Shown: positions 50,798 to 61,274, numbered from the stretch's first letter. The stretch: 64,000 bases of DNA from Catellatospora citrea (GCF_003610235.1 NZ_RAPR01000002.1:62001-126000), one strand, 5' to 3'. Program-made: numbers and translations. Notes: generated from the letters alone by a model not told the origin.

Positions 50798-51799
50798 TCA
50801 GAACCCCGGCTTCACGGTCGTGCGGTAGGCCTGCCCGCGCCGCAGCCGCTTGCACCGCGGGCACACCTCGGCGAGTTGATCGAAGTTCAGCTTCAGGTCG
50901 CGCATCGTGGCGCGCAGGTTGTCCACGTACGCCGTGGTGTCGATCGGCTCGCCGCAGTTGCGGCAGTGTCTGATCTCGCCGTGCTCGGTGTACTTGAACA
51001 GCTGCATGCCGACCGCGGCCGGGCGCTGGGCGATGTGGAAGAACTTGCCGAACGGCAGATACAGCAGGGTCAGCACGACCGCGGCCATGTGCAGCACGGC
51101 CAGGAACTCGTAGCCGCCGCCGTGCAGGAACACGCTGGAGAACGTCAGCAGCAGGCCGGTCACCGAGATGATGATCAGCGCGAGCAGCGGCGCCAGGTCG
51201 TAGCCGAACCGCTGCCCGGTGCTGGCCTCCCGGTCGCGCATGCGCCGGATCAGGAAGTACGTCGCGCCCGCGACGACCAGCACCGCGGCGACGTCGAGGC
51301 CGTGGAACAGCAGCCAGCCGAGCAGCGACAGGGCGTTGAACTTCACCACCCCGAAGCCCCAGATGTTCATGGTGTACTGCGGCCCGGCCCCGGTGTTCGC
51401 GGTGAAGGTGAACCAGCCCCAGGTCAGCGGGAAGGTGATCGCCGCGGCCAGCAGGCAGCCCCAGAAGATCAGCTGGTGGGCGGCCCAGCGGGCGCGCGAC
51501 CGGGCGCCGAGGAACTTCTGGAAGCCGAGGTAGGTGGCGATCATGCGGGGCAGCGCGGTCGGGGTGCGGCGCAGGTTCTGCCAGGACAGCGCGGCGCCCC
51601 AGCCCTTGCGGAACAGCCGCCGGGCGCCGGGGGAGGAGATCCACACCGTGTAGCGGTAGGCGATGCCGAAGGCGAGGAACACGCTGGCGATGGCGTACGC
51701 GGCCAGCGCGGAGTCGAAGTTGTGCAGCCCCCTGCTGCCCAGGTAGATCGCCGCGCAGAGCACCAGGGCGGTGACGACGCCGACGATCACGGGCCTCAT
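50798..51799 (-). CDS. cytochrome-b-like membrane subunit with C-terminal four-Cys domain
   Basis: 333 residues from ATG 51799; an in-frame upstream start is possible, no clear ribosome site. About six hydrophobic helices: 5-22, 34-52, 107-128, 155-184, 203-225 and 233-254. His108, His166, His226, His237 and His255 lie in or near helices, as in NarI/HdrE/DsrM-type heme b proteins (LHMAAVVLTLLYLPFGKFFH contains two in one helix). The C-terminal tail has HCRNCGEP and VCPRCKR (Cys279, 282, 313, 316), a four-Cys rubredoxin- or zinc-ribbon-like knuckle. The gene ends 1 base before the molybdenum gene, so it heads the six-gene operon. Role: quinol-side electron entry or exit. Confidence 0.78.
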   Translation of the reverse strand: MRPVIVGVVTALVLCAAIYLGSRGLHNFDSALAAYAIASVFLAFGIAYRYTVWISSPGARRLFRKGWGAALSWQNLRRTPTALPRMIATYLGFQKFLGARSRARWAAHQLIFWGCLLAAAITFPLTWGWFTFTANTGAGPQYTMNIWGFGVVKFNALSLLGWLLFHGLDVAAVLVVAGATYFLIRRMRDREASTGQRFGYDLAPLLALIIISVTGLLLTFSSVFLHGGGYEFLAVLHMAAVVLTLLYLPFGKFFHIAQRPAAVGMQLFKYTEHGEIRHCRNCGEPIDTTAYVDNLRATMRDLKLNFDQLAEVCPRCKRLRRGQAYRTTVKPGF

Positions 51800-51853
51800 G
51801 CAGCCGATGCTATGTAATCGGCATATCCACCGTATGAGGTTTATCGGACTTAC

Positions 51854-51867
51854 CGTCACAGATGACG
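51854..51867. promoter_or_regulatory. candidate operator CGTCA-N4-TGACG between nitrate operon and EEP gene
   Basis: A 5-bp dyad in the 265-base divergent region. Also in this region: GGGACCGCGGTGTCC (51931-51945), with an ACCGCGGT core palindrome, and AT-rich GGCATATCC close to the operon start. No consensus NarL, FNR, GlnR or DosR box could be confirmed. Confidence 0.25.
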
Positions 51868-51969
51868 CGCAGGCCATCACATTCAGTCACCGCCTGGCGG
51901 ATGCCCGCATCGATCGCGCAGGCTCACGCGGGGACCGCGGTGTCCGACCATCTTCATACCGGGAGCAGT

Positions 51970-51985
51970 GTTAAGGCACCGTTAA
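51970..51985 (+). promoter_or_regulatory. 11-bp direct repeat GTTAA-N6-GTTAA (PHO-box-like)
   Basis: GTTAAGGCACC is followed by GTTAATCGGGC, an 11-base period that resembles the actinobacterial PHO box spacing with imperfect sequence. It lies 80 bases before the EEP-family gene. Low confidence. Confidence 0.25.
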
Positions 51986-52064
51986 TCGGGCGTGGATTCT
52001 TGTCACACGGCAGACTTCCGACGCACGACGGGAATCCGAGCGTCCCGCCGGTAGCGTACGCACA

Positions 52065-53018
52065 GTGACGACTCAACTGGCGAAGCCGGCACCCCGCACC
52101 CGCACCCGACCACGATGGCGCGCCGCTCTCGTGGTCCTGGCCGCGCTCGCGCTGGCGGCGGTGCTGGCCGGGCACCGCCTGGTGCCCAACGTCTACAGTG
52201 CCGGCAGCCTGCTGGACTCGGTCGCGCCCCTGTTCGGCCTCGCCGTGCCCGTGCTGGCGCTCGCCGCGCTGGCCGCCCGCTCACGGGCGGCGCTGCTCGC
52301 GGTCGCGCTGCCGGCGGCCGTCTGGGCCGCGCAGTTCGGCGGCGCGCTGCTGCCGCCCCAGGGCGGTCCGGCCGAGCTGCGCGTCGTCTCGCAGAACCTC
52401 TTCGCGGACAACCCCGACCCGGCGGCCACCGTCGAGGCGCTCGCCGCCGACGGGCCCGACCTCATCGCGATACAGGAGGCCACCGAGGGCGTCGCGGCGG
52501 CGGCCGCCGAGCGGCTGCGCGAGTCCTACCCGCACCACGCGATCAAGGGCACGGTCGGCCTGCTCAGCAAGCACCCGATCACGCGGGTGAGCAGCCTGGA
52601 CAGCGAGACGAGCTGGATCCGCGGGTTGCGGGCGGTGGTCGAGACGCCGCAGGGCGACGTCGCGGTGTACGTGGCGCACCTGCGCTCGGCGCGCATCAAC
52701 GAGACCGCGAGCCGCGACCGCAACATCCAGGCGCTGGCCGACGCCGTGCGCGGCGACGACGCGAGCCGGGTGCTGGTGCTCGGCGACCTGAACACCTCGG
52801 CCGAGGACCGGGCCTTCGCCCCGCTGTCCGCGCTGCTGCGCGACGCCCAGGCCGACGCGGGCTGGGGATTCGGCCTCACCTGGCCGGCCGCGCTGCCCGT
52901 GCTGCGCCCCGACCAGGTCCTCTACCGGGGGCTCACCGCCACTGACGCGGGGGTGCAGCGAGCGCCGGGCACCGACCACCGGGCGGTGACGGCGTCGTTC
53001 GCCTTCCCTGCCGGCTGA
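52065..53018 (+). CDS. membrane-anchored endonuclease/exonuclease/phosphatase-family protein
   Basis: 317 residues from GTG 52065. Three hydrophobic segments near the N-terminus (about 18-36, 50-72 and 75-95) are followed by an EEP domain (about 105-315): RVVSQNLFADNPDPAATVEA, DLIAIQEATEGVAAAAAERL (metal-binding Glu), VYVAHLRSARINE, VLVLGDLNTSAEDRAFAP (D-x-N) and GTDHRAVTASF (catalytic Asp-His). All catalytic positions are present. Topology places the catalytic domain outside the cell. In this family, such membrane-anchored proteins are phosphodiesterases or phosphatases of unknown substrate. A hairpin terminator follows. Confidence 0.87.
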   Translation: MTTQLAKPAPRTRTRPRWRAALVVLAALALAAVLAGHRLVPNVYSAGSLLDSVAPLFGLAVPVLALAALAARSRAALLAVALPAAVWAAQFGGALLPPQGGPAELRVVSQNLFADNPDPAATVEALAADGPDLIAIQEATEGVAAAAAERLRESYPHHAIKGTVGLLSKHPITRVSSLDSETSWIRGLRAVVETPQGDVAVYVAHLRSARINETASRDRNIQALADAVRGDDASRVLVLGDLNTSAEDRAFAPLSALLRDAQADAGWGFGLTWPAALPVLRPDQVLYRGLTATDAGVQRAPGTDHRAVTASFAFPAG

Positions 53019-53039
53019 CGCCCGAGCGGGTGCGGCAGG

Positions 53040-53072
53040 GCGGGGCCCCGACCTCCGGGGACGGGGCCCCGC
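53040..53072. terminator. hairpin between convergent genes
   Basis: GCGGGGCCCCG and CGGGGCCCCGC are exact complements (11-bp stem) around an 11-base loop. It sits between the EEP gene stop (53018) and the GH13 gene stop (53079) and can serve both. Confidence 0.65.
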
Positions 53073-53078
53073 TCCGCG

Positions 53079-55379
<2,301 letters not shown>

Positions 55380-55432
55380 GGTCTTCCTTCCCGGAACAGG
55401 GGTGGTGGCCGGGGGAGCGGCGACTGAAACTT

Positions 55433-55478
55433 CTTGCAAAGTGTGACTCAGATTACGTGCAAGTTTCGGGCTCGTAAA
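55433..55478 (-). promoter_or_regulatory. candidate GH13 promoter with CTTGCA/TGCAAG half-sites
   Basis: On the minus strand TTTACG (55478-55473) and TAATCT (55455-55450), 17 bases apart, form a weak promoter. TGCAAG (55458-55463) falls in its spacer and CTTGCA (55433-55438) downstream, inverted to each other with 25 bases between centres. Streptomyces amylase genes are controlled through TTGCA-type sites by LacI-family maltose repressors, so this may be the same kind of control. Confidence 0.35.
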
Positions 55479-55538
55479 GATGCGCCAACACGAGCGGCCG
55501 CCCGCCGAGCGAGCAAGGATGGAGACGTGGAGGACGTG

Positions 55539-56186
55539 ATGTCCGCAGGCAACGGCACAGCGACCGAAGTGGTCATCCCCGTGAACGGCGCCGCGCTCGC
55601 GGCCCACCTGGCGATACCCCCTCACGCGACCGGCGTGGTCGTGTTCGTGCACGGCAGCGGCAGCAGCCGGCACAGCCCGCGCAACCAGTACGTGGCGACC
55701 CTGCTGCGCGACGCGGGCCTCGGCACGCTGCTGTTCGACCTGCTGAACGAGGCCGAGGAGAACGACCGCAGCAACGTGTTCGACATCGGGCTGCTCGCCG
55801 GGCGGCTGAGCGAGGTGCTCGCCTGGCTGCGCGCCCGGCCCGACGCGCAGGGGCTGCCGGTCGGCCTGTTCGGGGCCAGCACTGGCGCGGCCGCTGCGCT
55901 GTGGGCCGCCTCGAACGGCAACACCGAGGTCGCCGCCGTGGTCTCCCGCGGCGGCCGCCCGGACCTGGCCGGCGGCCACCTCGCCGAGGTGCGCGCGCCG
56001 ACGCTGCTGATCGTCGGCGGCCTCGACCACACCGTGCTGGAGCTCAACGAGCAGGCCGCCGCCCAGCTGACCTGCGAGCACGCCGTCGAGATCGTCCCCG
56101 GCGCGACCCACCTGTTCCAGGAGCCCGGCACCCTGCAGCAGGCCGCCGTGCTGGCCCGCGACTGGCTCGTCCGCTACGTGCGCTGA
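55539..56186 (+). CDS. alpha/beta hydrolase (dienelactone-hydrolase-like)
   Basis: 215 residues from ATG 55539, with GGAGG 5 bases upstream; GTG 55527 and 55536 in frame are alternatives. The fold is shown by VVVFVHGSGSSRHSPRNQYV (oxyanion region), VGLFGASTGAAAALWAASNG (nucleophile Ser in G-A-S-T-G), LIVGGLDHTVLELNEQAAAQ (acid Asp) and EIVPGATHLFQEPG (His). The small size and N-Q-Y motif match a group often annotated as phosphoribosyltransferase-linked hydrolases. Soluble; substrate unknown. Downstream is the two-NTPase membrane gene, 252 bases away. Confidence 0.85.
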   Translation: MSAGNGTATEVVIPVNGAALAAHLAIPPHATGVVVFVHGSGSSRHSPRNQYVATLLRDAGLGTLLFDLLNEAEENDRSNVFDIGLLAGRLSEVLAWLRARPDAQGLPVGLFGASTGAAAALWAASNGNTEVAAVVSRGGRPDLAGGHLAEVRAPTLLIVGGLDHTVLELNEQAAAQLTCEHAVEIVPGATHLFQEPGTLQQAAVLARDWLVRYVR

Positions 56187-56297
56187 GCCCCGGGGTTCAG
56201 CTGAAGGTTCAGGTCACTCCGGTGCGTTCGGCGTCATCCTGTTCGCCCGGCGGGTCGCACCATCAGGCTCGGCGGCGGCGCTGATCCGCGTTTCGTC

Positions 56298-56326
56298 GGC
56301 GAATCCATGCCGTCGCGGGATTCGCC
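56298..56326. promoter_or_regulatory. candidate operator upstream of the NACHT-KAP gene
   Basis: GGCGAATCC and GGATTCGCC form a perfect 9-bp inverted repeat with an 11-base spacer, 113 bases before the start of the next gene. The total dyad span, 29 bases, suits a dimeric regulator. Rest of the 252-base gap shows nothing. Confidence 0.35.
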
Positions 56327-56438
56327 GCGCGACCGGCAACCCGCAGACTGTGGAAGCGAACCTGTGCGTGCAGTTCCCGGGCGGGACGCCGACGTGGACG
56401 GATGGCGCTCGCCCGCCAGGTCTGAGCCGAGGAGACAC

Positions 56439-59400
56439 ATGTTCCGGACGCGACGATGGGCGATCACCGTGGCGGGCAGTGTCCTCGCATTCCTGGGCAC
56501 ATGGCTGGTCAGCCAGTCCGTTCTGGATGTGTCGTCGGATGTGTCGTCGGCGATCGCCGGTGCGGTGATGGCGGTGATCTCCCTGCCGCTCACGTCCTGG
56601 GCCGGCCGAGCGCCGGCGCAGGCGCCAGCGTCCGTACGCTCGGACAACGCGATGACGGCCATCACCTACGCCGTACGGAGGTCGATCGAGAAGCGCCTGA
56701 GCGGGCTCGAGATCGAGATCCGCTGGACGGTGAAGGACGTGGGGACGGACGTCCCGGATGCCGGCGCGCGTTCGGGATCAGACGCGGAGATCGCCGACTT
56801 CTTCGTGAGGCTTCCGCGACGACAGATGTACATCACGGGTGAGCCGGGTGTGGGCAAGTCGGTGCTGGCCCTGAAGCTCGCCGGGCAACTGCTCGATCGG
56901 CGCAACCCGTCGGCGGACGCCCTGCCGGTGCTGTTCTCCCTCGCCGGCTGGGAACCACTGCGCGAGCCGCTGGAGGTCTGCCTGGCTCGACAGTTGAGCC
57001 TCGGCCACGACGGGGGCCCGGATCAGGATCGCGCGATAGACCTCATCGTGTCCGGGCGCATCCTGCCCATCCTGGAAGGCATGGACGAGCTGCCCGCCGA
57101 GGCCGTCCGATATGAAGCACTGCACCGCATCGCCGGGTCACGGCTCGCCCGGCGGCCGTTCGTCCTGATCAGCCGTCGTGACGAGCTCGTCGACACCAGC
57201 AGGAGCACGTCGTTCTCGGCAGGGATCACGGTGGTGGAGGTCCTGAGCAGTTCGGTGACCCCGCGCGTCGCCGGCGGCAGCGTCGCCGAGACCGTCACCC
57301 CGCCGAGCCACCCCATGCCGTCAGGCCTTGCAAAACTCGTGGTGCAGGAGGTCCTGGCGCGGCCTGAGGTCTCCGTGTACCTGGCGGGTGACAGCGAACG
57401 GCGCGAGCAACTCGAACTCCAGGTCCGAGCGATCCTCGCCAACGACGCGGACGGCGTCCTCGGCCGGGCGAGCGAGCAGGATGCACGATTCGCCGACGCG
57501 CAGCAACGAATGATCGACGGTATGCCCCGCCCGGCGTGGACCCGGCAGGTCCGGCGTTATCAGGTCGGCTGGTGGCTGGCGGGGTTCGTGTGCGTGGTCT
57601 CCATGGTGCTGGCCTGGCTGCCCTGGCGGGCTCTGTCGGCGCTGGACAGCGAGGCATTCCGGGCCGTGACCTGGATCGCGGGCGGAACTGCGCTGCTGTT
57701 CGTGATGCTGTGGGTTTCCTGCCGGCCGTACGAGGCGCTCAAGCGCAAGTTGTCGGCGGAGGAGCCGGAGCGGTGGCGCGAGGTTCCCGATGTCGACGAC
57801 TTCCGGGTGGCCGCGGAACAGGCGCGGGAGGACTGGATCTCGGCACTGGCGCGGGACGGTGTCCTGCCGCTCATCCGGAGCCGGCTGACCGTTGGGGCGG
57901 ACCGGTTCAGTGTGACCTTGCCGTTCATCGACTCGTCCCGGCTGGGTGGGGTGAGCCGGGTCGACCAGTTCGTGGGCTCGCCCGCCGCGGACCTGGTCGA
58001 GTGGCATCTGCAGCAGCTGGCCAGCGCGAGCATCGGCATCAGCGGACCACGCGGTGTCGGTAAGAGCACCGTGCTGCAGCGGTTCTGTGAGCCGCAGTTC
58101 ACGCGATCCACGGAGGACCTCCTCGTGCTGGTGTCCGCGCCGACGGCCTACGATCGGCGGGAGTTTCTCGTCCACCTGTTCGCTGAGGTGTGCGAGAAGG
58201 TGGCCGGCCCGGACGCCGACATGGAGCCGCAGACCGCGCGCAGGCTTCGCGCCAGACTGCTCCGAATGCTGCCGCCACTCGCGGTCGTGGTGGGCCTCGT
58301 CGTCATGTACCTGGCACTGCGCTGGGAACAGTCGATTCAGGCATGGAGCTTCGTGGCAGATCACGCGCGCACGGCGGCGGTCATCGGCGGTGTCGCCCTG
58401 ATCTTCGTCGGCCTCGCGGCCGCGGTGGTGGTCGGCCAGCGTGACGCCGAGCGGCGACGCTCCCCGACGACGCAAGAGGAAGCGCTGACCCAACTGCACC
58501 GACTTCGCTACCAGATGACGAAGTCGGTGACCCAGGACGGCAAACTGGCGCTGCCCGGCGGTTCGGAGATCGGCGTGTCGGGGATGGTGCAGCGGTCGGA
58601 ACACATCCGTAGCTACCCGGAGCTGGTGGCCGACTTCAAGACGTTCCTCGGCACGGTGGCGCTGGAGAAACGGCGCTTCGTGCGCCGGGTCGTCATCGGC
58701 ATCGACGAACTCGACAAGATCGGCACAACCGCGGAAGCGGAGCGATTCCTCAACGACCTGAAGGTGATCTTCGGTATTCCCGGTTGCTACTTCCTGGTCT
58801 CCGTGTCCGAAGACGCGCTGGGAGCGTTCGACCGCCGAGCCCTGGCCGTGCGCACCGTGTTCGACAGCGCGTTCGACGACGTCGTCCGCGTGCCGGCACT
58901 GACCCTCGGGCAAGCGCGTGAACTGCTGAACCTGCGTGGGGTATTCCTCCCCGAGCCCTACCTCTACCTGTGCCACGCACTGTCCGGCGGTCTGCCGAGG
59001 GACCTGATCCGCTGCGTGCTGAATCTCGCCGTCACGTCATCCACCCAGCAGTCGCCGTCGGAACTTGCCGAGCAGGCGCGCCAGATGATCCTCCGGGACA
59101 TCGAGGCGGTGCTGACGGCTCAGCTGCGGCATGCCGAATCCAGCACGGATCCGCAGAACACGGCTGTGGCCGTATGGCTCGCCGGTGTCCTCCAGGCCGT
59201 CGCGACGGACGTGCCCCTCGACCAGTTGACCGACCAGGGTCGCGTCGCCCTCGATGGCGCCATGCTCGGCGAACTCGCCCACCGGTCCACGGCCTACCTG
59301 CGATACGCCAAGGAGCTGTTCGAGACCTTCGGCGCGAAGGAGCGTGACTGGCAGAGCCGGGAGGGCCGGGTCGACGAGAAGCGCATCGAGCTGCTGGCGG

Positions 59401-59477
59401 CCGCGCGAGCGAGTCTCAGCGCCAGCTCCGAGCTGACCCAGAGCTACCTCAACCGGTTCCGTGACGAGGCGGCCTAG
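56439..59477 (+). CDS. membrane protein with NACHT-like and KAP-like P-loop NTPase domains (candidate defence protein)
   Basis: 1012 residues from ATG 56439, preceded by GAGGAG. Two N-terminal helices (8-24, 36-54) precede NTPase 1: Walker A GEPGVGKS (134-141), Walker B RILPILEGMDELP (207-219), then LISRRDEL (243-250), the pattern of NACHT-type STAND ATPases. Two more helices (379-396, 409-427) separate it from NTPase 2: Walker A GPRGVGKS (536-543), Walker B VVIGIDELDKIG (751-762). Two helices (610-628, 645-666) are inserted between these, the known hallmark of KAP NTPases, including the phage-exclusion protein PifA. Residues 820-1012 are helical. Six membrane segments in all. No nuclease, TIR or other toxic domain is seen. 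Both NTPase motifs are intact. The role is unknown; antiphage defence is inference from family. Confidence 0.8.
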   Translation: MFRTRRWAITVAGSVLAFLGTWLVSQSVLDVSSDVSSAIAGAVMAVISLPLTSWAGRAPAQAPASVRSDNAMTAITYAVRRSIEKRLSGLEIEIRWTVKDVGTDVPDAGARSGSDAEIADFFVRLPRRQMYITGEPGVGKSVLALKLAGQLLDRRNPSADALPVLFSLAGWEPLREPLEVCLARQLSLGHDGGPDQDRAIDLIVSGRILPILEGMDELPAEAVRYEALHRIAGSRLARRPFVLISRRDELVDTSRSTSFSAGITVVEVLSSSVTPRVAGGSVAETVTPPSHPMPSGLAKLVVQEVLARPEVSVYLAGDSERREQLELQVRAILANDADGVLGRASEQDARFADAQQRMIDGMPRPAWTRQVRRYQVGWWLAGFVCVVSMVLAWLPWRALSALDSEAFRAVTWIAGGTALLFVMLWVSCRPYEALKRKLSAEEPERWREVPDVDDFRVAAEQAREDWISALARDGVLPLIRSRLTVGADRFSVTLPFIDSSRLGGVSRVDQFVGSPAADLVEWHLQQLASASIGISGPRGVGKSTVLQRFCEPQFTRSTEDLLVLVSAPTAYDRREFLVHLFAEVCEKVAGPDADMEPQTARRLRARLLRMLPPLAVVVGLVVMYLALRWEQSIQAWSFVADHARTAAVIGGVALIFVGLAAAVVVGQRDAERRRSPTTQEEALTQLHRLRYQMTKSVTQDGKLALPGGSEIGVSGMVQRSEHIRSYPELVADFKTFLGTVALEKRRFVRRVVIGIDELDKIGTTAEAERFLNDLKVIFGIPGCYFLVSVSEDALGAFDRRALAVRTVFDSAFDDVVRVPALTLGQARELLNLRGVFLPEPYLYLCHALSGGLPRDLIRCVLNLAVTSSTQQSPSELAEQARQMILRDIEAVLTAQLRHAESSTDPQNTAVAVWLAGVLQAVATDVPLDQLTDQGRVALDGAMLGELAHRSTAYLRYAKELFETFGAKERDWQSREGRVDEKRIELLAAARASLSASSELTQSYLNRFRDEAA

Positions 59478-59523
59478 CGGGCGTCGGGCTCGCCTGAGGC
59501 CTGCCGCAGCGTGATCCGGGGGT

Positions 59524-60363
59524 TCAGCCGGTGGTGGCGAAGTCCGTGGACACGGACAGCTCGCGCCACTTGTCGAGGTCGGCGGCGACCTCCCTGAGCT
59601 TGGCCTCGATGTCGGTGACGCAGCTGGCACCCAGGGCCAGGCGTACCGGCATCTGCGGGGTGTCGACGATGGTGAGGATCGCCGTGGCCGCCTTGACCGG
59701 GTCGCCTTCCTGGGCATGGTTGGTCTCGTCGGACCAGCTGCGCATCCGGCCGGAGCTGGCGGCGTAGTCGTCGATCACCTGCTCGGTGCGGTGCAGCGAG
59801 GTCGAGTCGAGGAAGTCGGTGCGGAACGGGCCGGGCTCGACGGCGATCGCCTGGATGCCCAGCGGCGCGAGTTCCTGGCTCATCGCCTCGGTGACCGCCT
59901 CGACGGCGAACTTCGTCGCCGCGTACAGGCCCCAACCCGGCCAGGACCGGATCCCGCCGATCGAGCTCATGTTCACGATGCGGCCGGAGCGCTGGCGCCG
60001 CATCACCGGCAGCACCGCGCGGGTTACCGCGAGCAGGCCGAACAGGTTGGTGTCGAACACGGCGCGGGCCTCGGCGTCGCTGGTCTCCTCGATGGCCCCG
60101 ACCAGCCCGCGTCCGGCGTTGTTGACCAGCACGTCGATGGTGCCGAACCGGTCGACCGCGGCGTCGACGGCCCGGCGTGCCGCCGCCTCGTCGTCGACGT
60201 CGAGGGCCACGGCGAGCAGCCGGTCGGCGTACCCGGGCAGTGCCTTCTCGACGGTCTTCGGGTCGCGGGCGGTGGCGACGACGTCGTCGCTGCGGTCCAG
60301 GGCCTGGCGGGCGATCTCGACCCCGAATCCGCGGGACGCGCCGGTGATGAACCAGGTGGTCAT
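59524..60363 (-). CDS. short-chain dehydrogenase/reductase
   Basis: 279 residues from ATG 60363. Classic SDR motifs: FITGASRGFGVEIARQALDR (T-G-x-x-x-G-x-G), DVLVNNAGRGLVGAI (N-N-A-G), the catalytic Ser in VNMSSIGGIRSWPGWG and Y-x-x-x-K in LYAATKFAVEAVTEAM. ARDPKTVEKALPGYADRLLA includes an Arg at the position that usually favours NADP. The nearest known group is annotated as oxidoreductases acting on unknown alcohols or ketones. Convergent with the two-NTPase gene, 46 bases away, with no clear terminator between. Confidence 0.92.
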   Translation of the reverse strand: MTTWFITGASRGFGVEIARQALDRSDDVVATARDPKTVEKALPGYADRLLAVALDVDDEAAARRAVDAAVDRFGTIDVLVNNAGRGLVGAIEETSDAEARAVFDTNLFGLLAVTRAVLPVMRRQRSGRIVNMSSIGGIRSWPGWGLYAATKFAVEAVTEAMSQELAPLGIQAIAVEPGPFRTDFLDSTSLHRTEQVIDDYAASSGRMRSWSDETNHAQEGDPVKAATAILTIVDTPQMPVRLALGASCVTDIEAKLREVAADLDKWRELSVSTDFATTG

Positions 60364-60493
60364 GACTGCCTCCGTGCACGGTGAACGACACAGGCCTCGG
60401 AGCTCACGCTAGCCGTCGGCGGGGGTGCGGCGTGCCGCTTCAGACTGCTGCCGCCGGGCCGTCCGGGTCCCGTTCCGGCATATAGTGCCGATC

Positions 60494-61207
60494 ATGTGTA
60501 CGGTCGCCGTCAGTTTCGAGCCGTCGTCGCCGGTGCCGCTGCTGGTCCTGGCCGTACGGGACGAGCTGCTGGTGCGCCCGTGGGAGCCGCCGGCGGAGCA
60601 CTGGCCGCGCCATCCCGGGGTGCTCGGCGGGATCGACCTGGTCGCCGGGGGCACCTGGCTGGCCGTGGATCCGGCCGCCCGCCGGGCCGGGTTCGTGCTC
60701 AACGGGCGCGGACGGCTCGCGCCCGAGCACGGCCGCCGGTCCCGTGGCGACCTGCCCCTGCTCGCCGCAGCCGGGCTGCCCGTGCCCGACGACCTGGCGG
60801 CCTTCGACCCGTTCTACCTGATCACCGCTGATCTCGGTGGAGCCGTGATGGTCGGCTGGGACGGCGAGACGCGCACCGCGACGGCTCTGCCGCAGGGATA
60901 CACGGTGATCGTCAACAGCGGTGACGACCCCGCCGAGCCGCGCGCCGCGCACCTGCTCGCGGCGCTGCGGGCCGTGCCGCGTCCGCATCCGGCCGCCGGC
61001 TGGGGCGCCTGGCCAGCGCTGGCCGCGGGGGAGGGGATCGACCGCGCGGACCCGCGGGCGCTGATCCTGCGGCACACCTTCGGCGACGACCTGCGCTACG
61101 GCTCCAGCTCGGTCACCCTACTCGCGATCGGCCCCGACCTCGTGCGCTATGACTTCGCGGCCGTGCCGGACGAGCCCGGTCCGGTGACACTCACCCGGGT
61201 CGTCTAG
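60494..61207 (+). CDS. NRDE family protein (TANGO2-like)
   Basis: 237 residues from ATG 60494, 8 bases after TATAGT (60481-60486), which suggests a leaderless transcript. The protein begins MCTVAVSFEPSSPVPLLVLA and has VRDELLVRPWEPPAEHWPRH and GTWLAVDPAARRAGFVLNGR, the TANGO2 family N-R-D-E motif in altered form (here V-R-D-E). The mature form may start with Cys2, as in Ntn hydrolases, where it would be the catalytic residue; VTLTRVV ends the chain. The shared fold is Ntn-hydrolase-like and the activity is unsettled in the family. No partner genes. Confidence 0.82.
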   Translation: MCTVAVSFEPSSPVPLLVLAVRDELLVRPWEPPAEHWPRHPGVLGGIDLVAGGTWLAVDPAARRAGFVLNGRGRLAPEHGRRSRGDLPLLAAAGLPVPDDLAAFDPFYLITADLGGAVMVGWDGETRTATALPQGYTVIVNSGDDPAEPRAAHLLAALRAVPRPHPAAGWGAWPALAAGEGIDRADPRALILRHTFGDDLRYGSSSVTLLAIGPDLVRYDFAAVPDEPGPVTLTRVV

Positions 61208-61241
61208 GCCCTGACCCCGCCGGACGGCGCTGGTCGCGACA

Positions 61242-61265
61242 ATGTGCAACTCGCGGGTTGCGCCT
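61242..61265. promoter_or_regulatory. ArsR-type operator, copy 1 (degenerate)
   Basis: ATGTGCAACTC, GC, GGGTTGCGCCT. The left arm is identical to copy 2 and the right arm matches 8 of 11. Centres of the two copies are 33 bases apart, three helical turns. Confidence 0.6.
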
Positions 61266-61274
61266 CGACCGCCA

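Noticed and set aside
51842..51900. GlnR-like sites (GTCAC/GTGAC repeats) before the nitrate operon
   Set aside because: Several GTCAC-type pentamers occur but the spacing does not fit the GlnR a/b box pattern.
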